The notes under the pieces are model-generated. The model was not told where the DNA came from. It did not search any database and saw nothing but the letters and a program-made list of their open reading frames with translations. Position numbers and translations under genes: made by a program. Shown here in pieces: positions 38,149-52,300 of a stretch of 64,000 bases of DNA. The number at the start of each line of letters is the position of its first letter. Position 1 is the stretch's first letter. Origin of the DNA: Delphinus delphis (Eukaryota > Chordata > Mammalia > Artiodactyla > Delphinidae); contig NC_082689.1 in NCBI RefSeq assembly GCF_949987515.2, forward strand, positions 5,296,001 to 5,360,000, in the 5' to 3' direction.

Positions 38149-41100
38149 TACTCCAAAAGTTAACAGGTGGTAATAAGTTACCCCCTATGTAAATATAGGC
38201 CCTCTCTTCATTAAGAAGTTCCTGGGTATAAAATAAAGCCAGAAGATTAAATCCTCTTACAAGCTAAACTTCAAAGAAGTAGAAGTCCAATGGAATCAAA
38301 GTTGGAATTAAATATTTTGCCCTTGTGAGTTAAAAGTCAAAGACATTAAAGACCAAAAATCAAGCTCCCAGCTTCTAATTCCTCTCTTCTCAGCCAGGGA
38401 CATTCTTGCTGGGATGATGGGCAGACCCCCAGACGGGCAGCTGGGGGTCTCTTCCATTGGAAAGGCCAGTGTTGCCAGCCTGGCCACGTAGCATGGTCAG
38501 CTGCTGCATTCATTTCCTGGGTCTGCTGTAACCAAGTGCCACAAACTGAGGGGCTTAAAACAGCAGGCCTTTATTCCCTCACAGCTTTGGTGGCTGGAAG
38601 CTCGAAATCAAGATGCTGTCAGGGTTGGTTCCTTCCGGAGGCTCCGAGGGAGAAACCATCCCATGCTTTCTGCCGGCTTCTGGTGGTTGCTGGAAATCCT
38701 TGTCATTCCTCTGCTGTGGGTTCATCCCTCCAACCTCTCCTTCTGTCTTCACAGCGACTTCTCTGTGTTTCTATGTGCCCTTTCTGTCTCTTATACAAAG
38801 ACACTCTCATTGGATGTAACGGCCCCCGATCCCGTGCAATCCGGTGTGCTCCCATCTTGACTGCAAACTAATTACATCTGCAAAGACCCTAGTTCCAGAT
38901 GAGGCCACATGCTGAGGTTCTGGCTAGACCTGTAGAGTGTGTACAACCCACAGCGCCCAGGCCGAATCCCACAGCTGTTAACTCAGGGGCTCTGGGGTGG
39001 AGCCAGGCGCCAGTCGTTCGTCAAGGCTCCCCAGGTCATTCTGATGTGTAGCCAGGGCTGAGAAACTCACTGAGGTCTAAAGAGGTGGAGGGAGTCTCTT
39101 TTAAAGAGGCCAAGTGTTAAGGGGAAGGAATAAGAGAGCACGCATGTCACACTCACCACCTTAGCGAGGCAGGCCAGTGCTTAGCCTTGCAGGGATCTGG
39201 GGGACGTGAACAAAGGGTGGGGATGGAGAGAGCCTTGCTCTCACTGCACCCCTCACCCAGGCTGCCCGTCGGTCTGTGAGGATCGGTTCAAGTCCCTGGC
39301 CTCTGAGTTACACTCAACCAAAAGAAATCTGCCGTCGAGACATTATTTATTTATTATTTATTTGAAGTCCAGTTGATTTACAGTGTTGTGTTAGTTTCTG
39401 GCGTGCAGCAAAGTGATTCGATTATACATATATATATTATCTGCAGACTTTTTGATGATGGCCATTCTGACAGGTGTGAGGTGATACCTCATTGTAGTTT
39501 TTTTTTTTTTTTTGCGGTACGTGGGCCTCTCACCATGGTGGCCTCTCCCTTTGCGGAGCACAGCCTCTGGACGTGCAGGCCCAGCAGCCATGGCTCACGG
39601 GCCCAGCCGCTCCGCGGCATGTGGGATCTTCCCAGACCGGGGCATGAACCCGTGTCCCCTGCATCGGCAGGCAGACTCTCAACCACTGTGCCACCAGGGA
39701 AGCCCCCCTCCCTGTAGTTTTGATTTGCATTTCTCTAATGATTAGCGTTGCTGAGCATCTTTCATGCACCCCGTTAACCATCTGTACGCATCGAGACACT
39801 GTGACGGTGTGTGTTCATCTCATCTGGGGACAACCCCCTGTATACGTGAGACAGGGCTGCCTTCTTGCAGAGCTTTGCCATTTACAGTTTAAGGCTCATT
39901 CCTAGGTCTTGTTTGCAGTCTCTTCCCCATTCTGCATGAGGAAACCTCTGGTTCTGGTACTTTGGTACCTCGAGCACTTGCTCTGCTGGTCCGCTGAGAA
40001 CGCTCCCTTTGCGGGCCGGCCCCCCAGTGGGTTTCCCTCCGCGGTCCTCTTCCTCCTGAGGCCCCCTTTGAGTTTCCAGCAGCTGAAGCTACTTTCTGAA
40101 CGGCTCCCTCTCCTGTCCCACACACCTTTGGTTAGAACCATATCCCCATCTGAGTGCCTTCTCTCCTAATTCCTCGTGGCTTTTGTTCTAAGATATTTCT
40201 CCACCCTCTGCCTTGTGAGACTACCGAGTGAGCCAAAGGAAATAAGAAGGTTCTAGGTCTGCGACAACTATCCACTGTTCAAGGAGTTCTCATCTCCTTA
40301 CGACTCCGTTCCTGAGTGGGTCATTCCACCAGGAGGGCACCCCTCCCTGAGGACGAGTATTTCAGCCAGGCTGGACTTGCTCTAATTACTGTCCTGGCTC
40401 AGGGCATCTTGGCTGTACCTTTTCATAGAGCACTCTTGTTCCTGAGCTTGTTCTCACAGGGCAGGAAGTACTGGTCCCACCTCGACTGTGTCACCTTGAA
40501 ATGCATCTAAGGAGGCTTCTTTGAGTGTTTCATGCTGGTCTGGGTGACCTTCTCTAGAATCTGTTCAGATTTTCTGTAACCACTTGGAATATCCATCCAA
40601 CATTTATGGTAGTTTGCAGTTGCTCTCACCACAGACACTGACGCTCTGGACGCCTTCTCCTCGCAGAAGGAGGTCCTCCCAGCAGAAGTCCTGAGATGGC
40701 AGAGTTGTCAGATTTTATTGGACTCCACTGTTTCTGACCTGTTAACAACCAAGATCACATTAACAACATCCCCCTATTTCCCTGTTAGACCTGGGGTGCA
40801 TCTCCTTTCCTGTTTATAATGTCTTTCCTGGCCCTGAGATCTCAGTTATTCCTCCCGTACTGTTTTGGGTGTTGCTAAAATCCCACCCTTTCTCCTGTCT
40901 CTTGAAGAAATCTCTCTCTCTCCAGTTGAATCCTCCCAGTCTGCCTTATTTTATTTTCACTTTTCCTGTTCTGACTGTAAGCCTAAAACATTTTTGTTGG
41001 TTTGTTTAACGTCACTCTGATTTCGCCTCAATTTTCTGAGCAAATGTGATTCTTAGAGGCATGGGTCTTTCTAGCTTTTGGATTTGCAACGATTTCACTG

Positions 41101-44100
41101 AGTTGATTCTCTGCCTTCACCAAAAATGACAACATTTGTTTCAGAAGAGACCCTTGTTTCTTTTTATTTACTACTGAAAAATCTACCACCTCCTGAAGGT
41201 GAGTCAGTTTGGTTCTCCGAAGTCAAAAGCCAGGGTCAGAACTTACATAATGAACGTGTCTAGAGCCAGCTCGAGAGCCTATGGGGAACCCTGTGATTAA
41301 AGCTTAGTTCCTCCAGCCCTTTCCTTGGCTGTGTGTGCAGAGCGAAATCTGGTGGCCAATCTACTGCTGTCTGTCTCCCCAGGTTTAGCACCCACATTCT
41401 AGAGGTACAACTAACTCTCTGCAAAAAATGCAGAACTCAGCTGCCTTCCAGTTTAAAAGCAGACCATGTTCTGCCCACCAAGGTCAAGGTCAAGGTCAAG
41501 CAGGGTCTCCTCCAGCCTCAGCCTCACCTGGGGTACTGGTGCGCATATTTAAATGTCAGCTGTGTCTGCACAGGTCCAGGTCAAGCCGTGGCAGCTGGCG
41601 CGCCACGGCCACCCACGCAGCTCATATCTGACTAAAGTATCTGCTTGGTTCCCAGCAGCACACGCCTTCGCTAAGGCCTGGGCTCTGTGTCCTCCATTTA
41701 CTGCCCAGGATTGCTATGGCTGTCACAGGCTGGGAGCATCTGCTAAGGTGTGGGTGGCCTGGGCTGGGTCAAGGTCAGGGCTGCTGCCCTTCCTTTTGAA
41801 AAACAAAACTGTCCAAAGCTGCAGTGGCTCAGCAAGGTCAAATCTCACTTGAAACAGTCTTAAATCTGCTCGAAATTGTCAATATCCAAAAAATACTCGA
41901 GTCCTGTCTTCACAAAAGCTTCATCTACCCTGTGTCTTGGAAAACCTCCTCAGGTGTGATTCTGGACTGGGAAAGCTTGGGGCCGGGAGGAGTAAACCAG
42001 AACGTCTGCTCTCGGATGGCATGAGGCGTATGGGCTGGCCGAACACGCCTGCTCTCTTTCCCTGACTGTCCAATCAGGTCACTGACCCCAGCTCCCTTGG
42101 GAATAGTAAGAGGTTGGACAAGGAACCAGAGCGTTTATGGAAAATTCCTCTCGTGGAAACCAGCGTAAATGCTATTATTTTTCTATTATTAAGTAGGAGG
42201 AGCTCCCTACCTTTTGGAGTAGTCGCACTATTTGGGTGTTATCACCAAGAAGTCTTTGGTTAGCTTGCATAATACAGTCGGCCTCACATCACATGACCAT
42301 GTAAACCCTGGGATTTCAGTCACTCTTATTGAAGTGTTTTCTCAAATTATAGGCGACTCTTCCATCTGAAATGCAATTAGTTGCTGTGGACTAGTGCAGC
42401 TCCAAAGTCAATAAGTGTAATTTTAGAAATAAAATTCAGCATAATACATGCATCTTAATTTATCTGAATCTTGGCCAGTCGTAACATTTGGAGGACTGAC
42501 AATTGTAATTCGATCACTTTAATTCTCTTTTGTACCCTTGGCTTTATGATCAAAACACATGACAAAGGTGACTTTCTTATTCCCATTGGACCCTGAGGCC
42601 CTACATCTATTTTAAGTTATGGCACTAGAGGAGAAGCTTAAATGATATGAACCCCTGAGGGGTGTCCATGAGACCCCAGGGCTACAGGATGGACCAGAGG
42701 TTTCTGGAGGATTGGTTTTGCTTTCATTTCCATGACACAGGTAGCCTTGCCCATGTTTTTACCTAGAAAAGGCTAAAATGAACCCTGTGGTGTTGAATTG
42801 GGATCAGAGGTATCAGTATAAACTCATGATTTTATAGAGACAGAGAAATACCGATGTGTGTATCACATGGGTTACTAGACATTTACATATACATACATGT
42901 CTTAGCTCTGTCTCTGGGAGAGCCTAGAAGCAATGATACCCCAGTAACAATGAGTACACCTGCTGCCCAGATCCTGGTCTCTAAACAGCATTCTCCAGAA
43001 ATAGGAATCAGGGAAAACTGGTTGATCCAGTGCTGGGGCAGGAAAAATACAAGATGAAACTTGTGGTGGCAAAATAAAAAATAAGGAAATGCTCAAGTAA
43101 AGATGGCAGCTTATCAAAGCAACACAAGAGTCAACATAAAGGAAGCCCACGTGGCCAAAGCTGAAACATTTGATCAACAAAATAGATGATGATAGTGTTG
43201 AATTTTAACATATAGCATAAAATTAAAAGCCATCATGAGTTCATACTGGTCTAAATAAATAACTGAATAAACAAGTAAGTAATAGGGGAGAAGAGACAGC
43301 TCCTTCTCAAAATAGAATTTCAATTGCTAAGTAAACACAAAAAGAGGGAAATAGAGAATAACCATTAAGCAAACACCTCAGTAATAATTGTTGCAGACTA
43401 GATCCACCAATGCTAAAATTAGTGGGAGAGAGTTTGAGAAGTAGGGTTTGCATAGTCTCAAAGTATCTGTCTCAAGATTCTTATCCACTACTGAGAAAAG
43501 AAAGCATGACTTTACAATGGAGAAACCCAGCAGACACCAACTTAACCAAATTATTGAGGTAAGCGTCACAGTTAACAACACATCTTGGCATCACGAACCC
43601 CTCGATAAGAAAGGATATGACGTCATTCTTGCCATATTTTGTTTTGGCATATTCTTGTTCCAATCATGAAGAAACATTGGCCAGACCTTAACTGAGGAAC
43701 ATCCTACAAAATAACCCATCAGTGTTCTCCCAAGCGTCAAGGTCATGAAAGATGGGGAAAGACTAAGGATCTGTCATAGACTGGAAGAAACTAGTGAGAC
43801 CCAACAACGTAATGCAATGTGGGATCCTGGACAAGAGTTGGGAACAGAAAAAGGACATTCGAGGAAAAATCGTCAGATTCTGATAAGGTCTGCAGTTCAG
43901 TTAATAATATCATGGCAATGTTAATTTCCTGTTCTTGATTAAACTGTGGTTGTGTTTCCATGAGCTGGAAGCAGGGTATACCACTTCTACAACATTTTTT
44001 ATGTCTAACGTTAATTCAAAATACAGAGTTTAAAGAGAGACGTTTTCTTGCCCCATGATTTTACGCAGGGACAGATCCAGATTTTGCGGATCTGAAGCTT

Positions 44101-47100
44101 GTACAATTTTGGAGGGCCTCATGAGGAAGAATACAAAATTATGAATATAAAATTAAGCACAAAATTAGTATTTATTTATAAAGAGTAAAGAAAGTGCAGT
44201 AGGTTTTTTGATTACACATAATTTGGTAATGGAGTTGCTCTCATGCTACAAATTACAGAAGAATATTGTTTTTGATGAGAACCTGGTTGGCCTAGGCCGC
44301 TCTACTGATACATGGCAATTTTGCATGTTGTTTCATCTAGAACCATCAGACTTTGTAAGGACAAAAGGTGTCAGATATGGGAACACACAATCCAAAATTT
44401 GGGGTGGGTGGAATATGTATTCTTATACACAGAAATGCTTACCGTTTGTATTACTGCTGCAGGTTAAGACAACTTTCATAGAAATTCTAAGTTCTATTTA
44501 CACAATTCCCATGGATAAAGAGAAAAATATGGTCCATTTATAGCTGTATGTGCAGGGTTATAGGTACATTCCTGTCGGGAGAGAACTTCTGCTTTAGCTG
44601 GGCATCGATAAGAACTGAATCCTCAGCTTATAATTTTGTATATGTAATGATTGGAAGGATTTCCCACAGTCTAGATACTGGCTTCTTACTTTAAACTTAT
44701 TTTTGCTCCTCTCTGCACATACGTGTGATGCTGGGAACCGAGGGATACCTTCATGTCACGGAGGGGCCAGCAACACATCAGAGAGTCCTGGAGCGGGTGA
44801 TAGCGTTATCACTGGCAGCCATTCCTACGCTGAGTTGGCTGGAAATACCGTAAACTCTGTACAGATAAATATATCCATTAAGCCCCCACTGAATGTTATC
44901 ACCAAGGCAACTTCCTCTCCGTCAGATCCCCAAACTGCCCAGTCCACTCCAGTGCCACGGATGTGAGAAGCTGACAGAGAGGAACAAGAGTGGAGAAAGA
45001 GAGCGAGATCCTAAGAAACTGCTGTTAAAACATCTTACTTTTGCAGTTTTCAAAAACATATATGACTGTGTCAATGCATTACGCGGCCCCTCCCCGCATC
45101 TTGGAAGGGTCCTTGTGAGCCAATGGCCCCAAAGTGTAGAGCTCACTGGCTTCACACTGAGTCAGCCTCTGGCTACCCCTCTCAGGGGGGAAATGGAACA
45201 TTTCCTGAAGCTGCGGCTTTCTCCCACTTTCTGTTACGGATTTCCAAACTAGCCCCTTTCAGACATTTGTCCAGTAATCCTTTCCTGTCTCTGTTTCCCA
45301 TGTTCCTCCTTTCTAGTCCCACGTAGTGGGGTCGCCTTTGACTTTTTCACTTCCTGTTCTTCTCTTTAAGATGCCACAAACAGGAATCCCTTCCTGGAGG
45401 AAGCTGGAGAGATGGGGAAGATGGGCACGATCCTGCGCTATGATCGCTTGTCTCTGTTTCGCACTGATAGTTGGGTTTCTATTATAACCATCATTTATTA
45501 ATGGCGGCTGGGTTGTATGCAGTACCAGCTGATTCCTGTGCATTGTCTCACAAGACTCCATGACTCCAGGAGATGGGCAAGAGTCCACTGGGGTGGACTG
45601 GGCCGTTTGGGGATCTGACGGAGAGGAAGTTGCCTGGGTGATAACATTCAGTGGGGGCTTAATGGATATATTTATCTGTACATAGTTTATGGTATTTCCA
45701 GCCAACTCAGCATAGGAATGGCAGCCAGGGATAATGCTATCACCCGCTCCAGGACTCTCTGATGTATTGCTGGCCCCTCTGTGACATGAAGGTATCCTTC
45801 AGTTCCTAGCATCACACGTATGTGCAGAGAGGAACAAGATACTCCAATTATTCAGCTGTGGTAGGGCACGAACAATGATCATGAAAAGTGGACTTGGCCA
45901 CAGTGATAAAGCAGGGTCCCAGAGGCATAAACCCTTTAGTTGAGGGGGAATTGGGGGAGAGTCCTGGGAGAGGGGTGGGAAGAGTTGACATGGAGAGGGT
46001 TCAGGCAAAGAGATGAGGACAGTGGCTATTCACCAGCTGGTACAGGACTAGGTCAGCATTTTATGGTCCTCCTGGTGCCTCCTGGTGCCTCCTCCTGAAT
46101 ACCAGCCCTGGAGGTAGGAAAGGATATTGTCCTTATTTTGCTGAGGAGAGAAAGAGGCTGAGAGAGGTCGAGTAACCTGCTCAGGCTCACACAGTGGTAG
46201 CTGGTGGAGGAAGGAGTCCATACCTGGTCTCTTAACCAATGGCTTCAGAGCCTCTAAATGAAGGGTCTCCATCCTCTGGTCACTGTCATTTAGTCTATCG
46301 CTCCATGTTGCTGTATGTGGACCTATGTGCAGCCGGAATGGTAAGTCCACATCTTAAAGGAGCTGAAAGACACTGAGAGTCTCCCACTGGGAACCACCTG
46401 GGCCCAGGAGCCGGCCTGTGGCACCTGGGAGGGCCTTTCTCACCAGAGGGATGCTACCCACAGCCCCTCAACCTCTGGGTCACTGAAGCCCAAACTGGAC
46501 TCTGCAAAATTGTTAAAAAAAACAAAACAAGAAACAGGGCTTCCCTTGTGGCACAGTGGTTAAGAATCTGCCTGCAAATGAAGGGGACGCGGGGTTCGAG
46601 CCCTGGTCCGGGAAGATCCCACATGCCGCGGAGAAACTAAGCCCGTGCGCCACAACTACTAAGCCTGTGCTCTAGAGCCCACGAGCCACAACTACTGAGC
46701 CCACATGCCGCAGCTACTGAAGCCTGCGTGCGTAGAGCCTGTGCTCCGCTACAAGAGAAGCCACAGGAACAAGAAGCCCACGCACTGCAATGAAGGGTAG
46801 TCCCTGCTCGCCGCAACTAGAGAAAGCCCGCACGCAGCAACAAAGACCCAACACAGCCAGTAAATAAATAAATAAATCTATTTATTTAAAAAAAAAACAA
46901 AAACAAGAAACACACTGTAGATATGTCAAGAACAGCCTGACAAAATTAGCAAGGGAGCCTCTTACACATGCTGCCACTTAGTATGAGAACGTCTTCCCCC
47001 AAAGCCTCATCAACACTGGTGATCTTCTAGCCATTCAGTCTCTGGCGATCAGGGCAGTGGGAGACGGAACCGCGCTGTTGTTGTTGTTTTTTCCTGCAAT

Positions 47101-49307
47101 GTTGTTTTGAGTTGCATTTGTTTGTGAGTGAGGTGGAACACTTTTTGAGTAAATGTTTAGGAAGACAATTTGTTTATCAAAACTCTAAATGTCTGTACTC
47201 TTTTACACATGAATTTTACTTACAGAAATGTATTGTTTATTCTTGCAAAGGTTTCTAATAATAATATTCAATAATTACTGTGTGTTTATAATATGCCAGG
47301 CGCTGTTCTAACTGCTTTCCATTATTATCTCTTTTCACCATCACAACAACCTCTTGGGAGGTAGAATTTTTATTCCCATTATACAAATGAAGAGATTGAG
47401 ATAGAGTTGAATGAACCTGCCCACAAGACACAAAGTTAATTTTTTTTTTTTTTTTGGGGTGAAGTAGAAAAGAGTAGCTTTATTGCTTTGCCGGCCAAAG
47501 GGAACCAGAGCGGACTAATGCCCTCAGAACTGTATGTCACGACCCAGCGGGGTGGGGTTGCCTGTGAGGAGTCTTGTCGTCCAGGGGTGGATTGCTGATA
47601 AGGATCGGGGTGCCCTGCAGGGCCCGCATCACTTCGGTCCAGAGATCATCTGGCATCAGGTGATGATGGGCGAACTGTGACCTTCTCTGGAATGAAGAGT
47701 GCTTCATCAAGTAGTTAACGTCTTCCATTCGGTGGGGTTTTAGTTCTGGTTTCCGGACCTAATGAAGCTCAGGCTCTTGATGTCTTATCGCAGAGAGAAC
47801 TCAGTGAGAGACACAGTGATAGGGAAGAAGTGGATTTATTCAGAGAGAAACACACTCCACAGACAGAGTGTGGGCCGTCTCAGAAGGTGAGAAAAGGCTC
47901 ACAAAGCTAACTTTTCACAACACTGTGTGTAATTGTACCGTCTAGAAATAACTTATATAGCTATCAGTTTGGGACCCAGCTACATAAATTGTAGAACAGG
48001 CATTCAATGGAATACTGAACAGCTGCTTGGAAGAATACCGTAGATGCTTCCTTCTTTACTGATAAGGGAAGATGTCTATATCTACATCTATCTATATATA
48101 TGGTAAAAAATCAAGTGGAAAATAGTATCAGCCCACTTAGATAGAAAAAAAGTATCTATTATAAATGTATCCACGTATGGGTCTGCTTCTCTACGTACAG
48201 ACGTTATCTGGAAGGATATGTAAGAAACCTCTACAAGATAAATAACCTACTTATGGTTTCTTATGGAGCCTAAGTGCTGGGAGGGAGGGTGGAAGGGAAG
48301 CCTTATTTTTAACTTTATACATTTCTATAGAGTTTGATTTAAAAAAGCAAAAACCATGAGTGTGCATTACTTTAGAAATTTAAAAAAACAATAGAATTAT
48401 GTTTTCAATGGATATAGTGGGCTTTCTCTCACAGTGCTGTTTTAAGAATGAAATAGGATGACAGTGGAAGAGCCTAGCTGCGCCAGCTTAAAGGTGGGGC
48501 TCGGTGAACATGAATTCTGAATCTAATCCAACACGGGGCACAGGGCACATGGGACGTCATTCTTGCCTGGAGAGTGGGAGTCACAGGCCAGCCTTGAATG
48601 GAAAGGCTCAGTGCTGTGCTTTGAGCAAGGACGCGGATTGCTTGAAACCTGTTTCTTCTTAGTGACAATAACATGAGAAGAGTAACATCTGGCTGGTAGA
48701 AGTCAGGACTGTTACAAGGATAAGCGTGTTACAGAGAAAATAACCACGGGAACCACGAGAGCTGGGTGAGGATCTTAGCTCTGCCCCTCACAGGTGTGAG
48801 CCTGTGCAGACTGTGGGAGTCTCGGGTTGCCGTGAAGATCAGTTAGATTAGGCTTCAAGGGAAAGGCTTTTATAAATTGCAAAACACTATTCATACACTT
48901 TGTTTCATGGATGAAAAAGTAGTGTGAGAAACAAACCCTTCAACCCCCAAATGTTAGTCATCAAGAACAAAACAAAATGAAATAAATTCAGAGGGAGCCC
49001 ACAGAATGTATTCAATTTAATCCTTTAAAAAAAACCTCTTTAGGGCTTCCCTGGTGGCGCAGTGGTTGAGAGTCCGCCTGCCGATGCAGGGGACACGGGT
49101 TCGTGCCCTGGTCCGGGAGGATCCCACATGCCGCGGAGCAACTCTGCCCGTGAGCCATGGCCGCTGAGCCTGCGCGTCCGGAGCCTGTGCTCCACAACGG
49201 GAGAGGCCGCGATAGTGAGAGGCCCGCGTACCGCGATGAAGAGTGGCCCCCGCTCGCCGCAACTACAGAAAGCCCTCACACGAAACGAAGACCCAACACA
49301 GCAAAAA

Positions 49308-49343
<36 letters not shown>

Positions 49344-52300
49344 CCTTCCTTCTACTTAAAAAAAAAAACAAAAAAAAAAACACCTCTTTATTCTTTTCAA
49401 AAAAGGAATAAAGGTGGGGGGAGGTCCAGGTTCTGTTTACGATGTAGAAAGGTGGGAAGAGCCGTGCTCCCTGCAGCAAGAAAGAACATTCAGCCTGAAG
49501 TCTAGGGAAAGACACGGGGCTCCAGGAAGGCACGGGACAAGAGCACCTGTTCTGGTCCGAGCAGGGAGAGGATGGGTCGACACACAGCAGGTGGGAAGAC
49601 GGCAGCCCAGTTTCACCTCATTGTCAAAGACTCAACGTGGGCTCTTCTGAGCGTGGAATCCGGGAGCTGCGGACACAAGGGGAACCACACCTGTTCATGG
49701 TCTTTCTGCATGGACCTAGCTGATGGGAAAGATGGGAGGGGGCGGGAGGGAGGAGAAACCTCCGCAGGTGTCGGGGAGGGGCAGCCCTCCAGGACCTTCT
49801 CACACAGGAAGCCGGAGCCCAAACTTTTTGGGGAAACAAACCCCGTTGCCCTGCAGGGCTCAGGTCAACACCTTTTTTTTTTTTTTTTTTTTTTGCGGTA
49901 CGCGGGCCTCTCACTGTTGTGGCCTCTCCCGTTGCGGAGCACAGGCTCCGGACGCGCAGGCTCAGCGGCCATGGTTCACGGGCCCAGCCGCTCTGCGGCA
50001 CGTGGGATCTTCCCGGACCGGGGCACGAACCCGTGTCCCCTGCATCGGCAGGCGGACTCTCAACCACTGCGCCACCAAGGAAGCCCAACACCTATTTTGT
50101 TGGAGGAAGGGAACAGAAAAGAAACCATCCTGGACCCAGAACATAAGAGATCTTCTCCAGGGAGAGACAGGGAGGATGAGAACGCAGGGAGCTAGACCTG
50201 GCCGAGACTGAGGATGAACCGGGACACCCGAGGACAACGCCTCTCGCTCCCAGGCTCGAAAGCATGATGAACAAAGAACAGGGTCTCCACTGGCGGGTGG
50301 GGCTCGGGGCACTGGAAAAAGCAGAGATCTTTCCAACTCGTTTTTAAAATACAGGTGTAGGTGCTACGTTTATATCTGCCCGTTTAAATTCTGTCCTCTT
50401 TCGCTTCTAGAATTCTGGTGCGGTAAATCGTGGTTTCCTTTTAATGAAGCATTGGTAATGGAGTATCTGGTCCTAGTAGGAAATCATTCCTCACCTGTAA
50501 CGTGCTCCAAATGCAGCTTCCTTTTCCAGAGACCTTGATGCAGAATAAAGTGTTTCATCATTAGGTGCAAAAACAAACAAACAAACCAAAACCCTCTCGG
50601 TTGGCAGGAAAAGCTCAACGTTGAGATTAGAACAGGAACCCAGAAAGACACTCTGGCGACCCAGGGTTTGGGGTCTGGGAGGAGGGCTGGAGGAAGCAAC
50701 CTGGGTCTTTGCTTATCTGGTGCTGCTGTGGTCCAGCCTGGGCGTCCATGTGCATCCTCCTGCCGGCTCTCCCAGGCACAGGTGGGTGTTTGGCTGGAGG
50801 CCACTCGCTGCTCAGTTCTCAAGGCTCCCGCTTGCCCTCTTCCAGCCCCAATTCTGCCCCGGGCCACACGCTCACAGCCTCCTCTGTGGGGCCTCCTCTC
50901 CAGACGGGCAGCCCTCTCCAGGGGGACCCTTGCTGCCAGACAGGATGAATAGAAATAATTTAACTGAACTTTTTTTTTTTTTAACATCTTTACTGGGGTA
51001 TAACTGCTTTACAATGGTGTGTGAACTTTTAAGTATTTTTAAATATTACTTTATTCTTACAGGAATGTTTGTGTCTCCCAATTTTTCATAAAACCGATTT
51101 GCTTTTCTCCCTAGATGTGAAAGCAATCTATGTACATTGTCAGAAATGTGGAAAGTCTGGAAAGGAGAGAAGGGGAAATTTCAGACCCAAACTTCTTAGC
51201 CTAAGAGCTAATGTCTAGCGTTTTGGCTTCAGTCTGCACTTCCCACTTTCTGTTGCTGCCTCTGCAACCAGCCAGGGGCTGCCTTCTGCGTCAAACACAC
51301 CTCTGTGCCCGTGCTGAGGCTAAGCCCTCCCTACCAAAGGGCTTTAAACTTGCCACTAAAATACAGCAAGCTTTCTGGTTTACACTTTCTTCAAACGCTA
51401 ACGTCTCTTTCTACATATATATGCTTATGTAACTCGAATGTACTATTTTGACTAAAGCTTTTGATAGAAAAGCTCAGCCAGGCAACCCTTTCCCAACAGG
51501 AACAGAGGCGACAGACTTTGATATTTCAAACCCCTCCGGGAAGAAACAGGATGGCGGTACCAGCATCAAACCGCACGCCGGAAGTGAAACAGCTTCCTGC
51601 AAACAGAATTTCTCTGTGGAAATTAGACCGGGGTCCAATGACTTTGAACCTTAGTTTCTTTCTTTCTTTCTTCCTTCCTTCCTTCCATTTTTCCAATATT
51701 TATTTATGTATTTATTTTGGCTGCACCGGGTCTTAGTAGTGGCACAAGAGATCTTCCTTGTGGCATATGGGATCTTTTTTTAGTTGCGGCATGGGAGATC
51801 TAGTTCCCTGACCAGGGATCGACCTGGGGCCCCTGCATTGGGAGCGAGGAATCCTACCCACTGGACCACCAGGGAAGTCCCTTTTTTTTTTTTAAAATGA
51901 CAAGCTGGAAGGGAAAAGACCTTTGCTAGGCTTCTTTCCTCTTTTTTACCTTCTGCCATTATTATGTCACTCAGGGCTTGGCCACCTGTGCCAAGGGGGC
52001 CACATGGTATGAAAGGTGACCCTAGTGGGCTCTGAGGATGGGCACAGATGGGTTTGAAGCACAGCCCGGGCTACTGGGCACGAAGCTCGTCCACCTTAGC
52101 TGCTGCATGAGCCTGAAAGAAAGAGAGAGAACGAGATTTCCCAACAGGTCAGACATGCTCTACCTTCAAAGGAGACAGGTTTTTTTTCTCCTTCCTGCTT
52201 GTTCGTACCTGGGGGGGGGGTCAGACTTTCTTTCCTCTCTTCATTTTCCCCTTACCTTGAAACCTACTTTAAAAAGTTTACTGTTATTATTATTTAAATA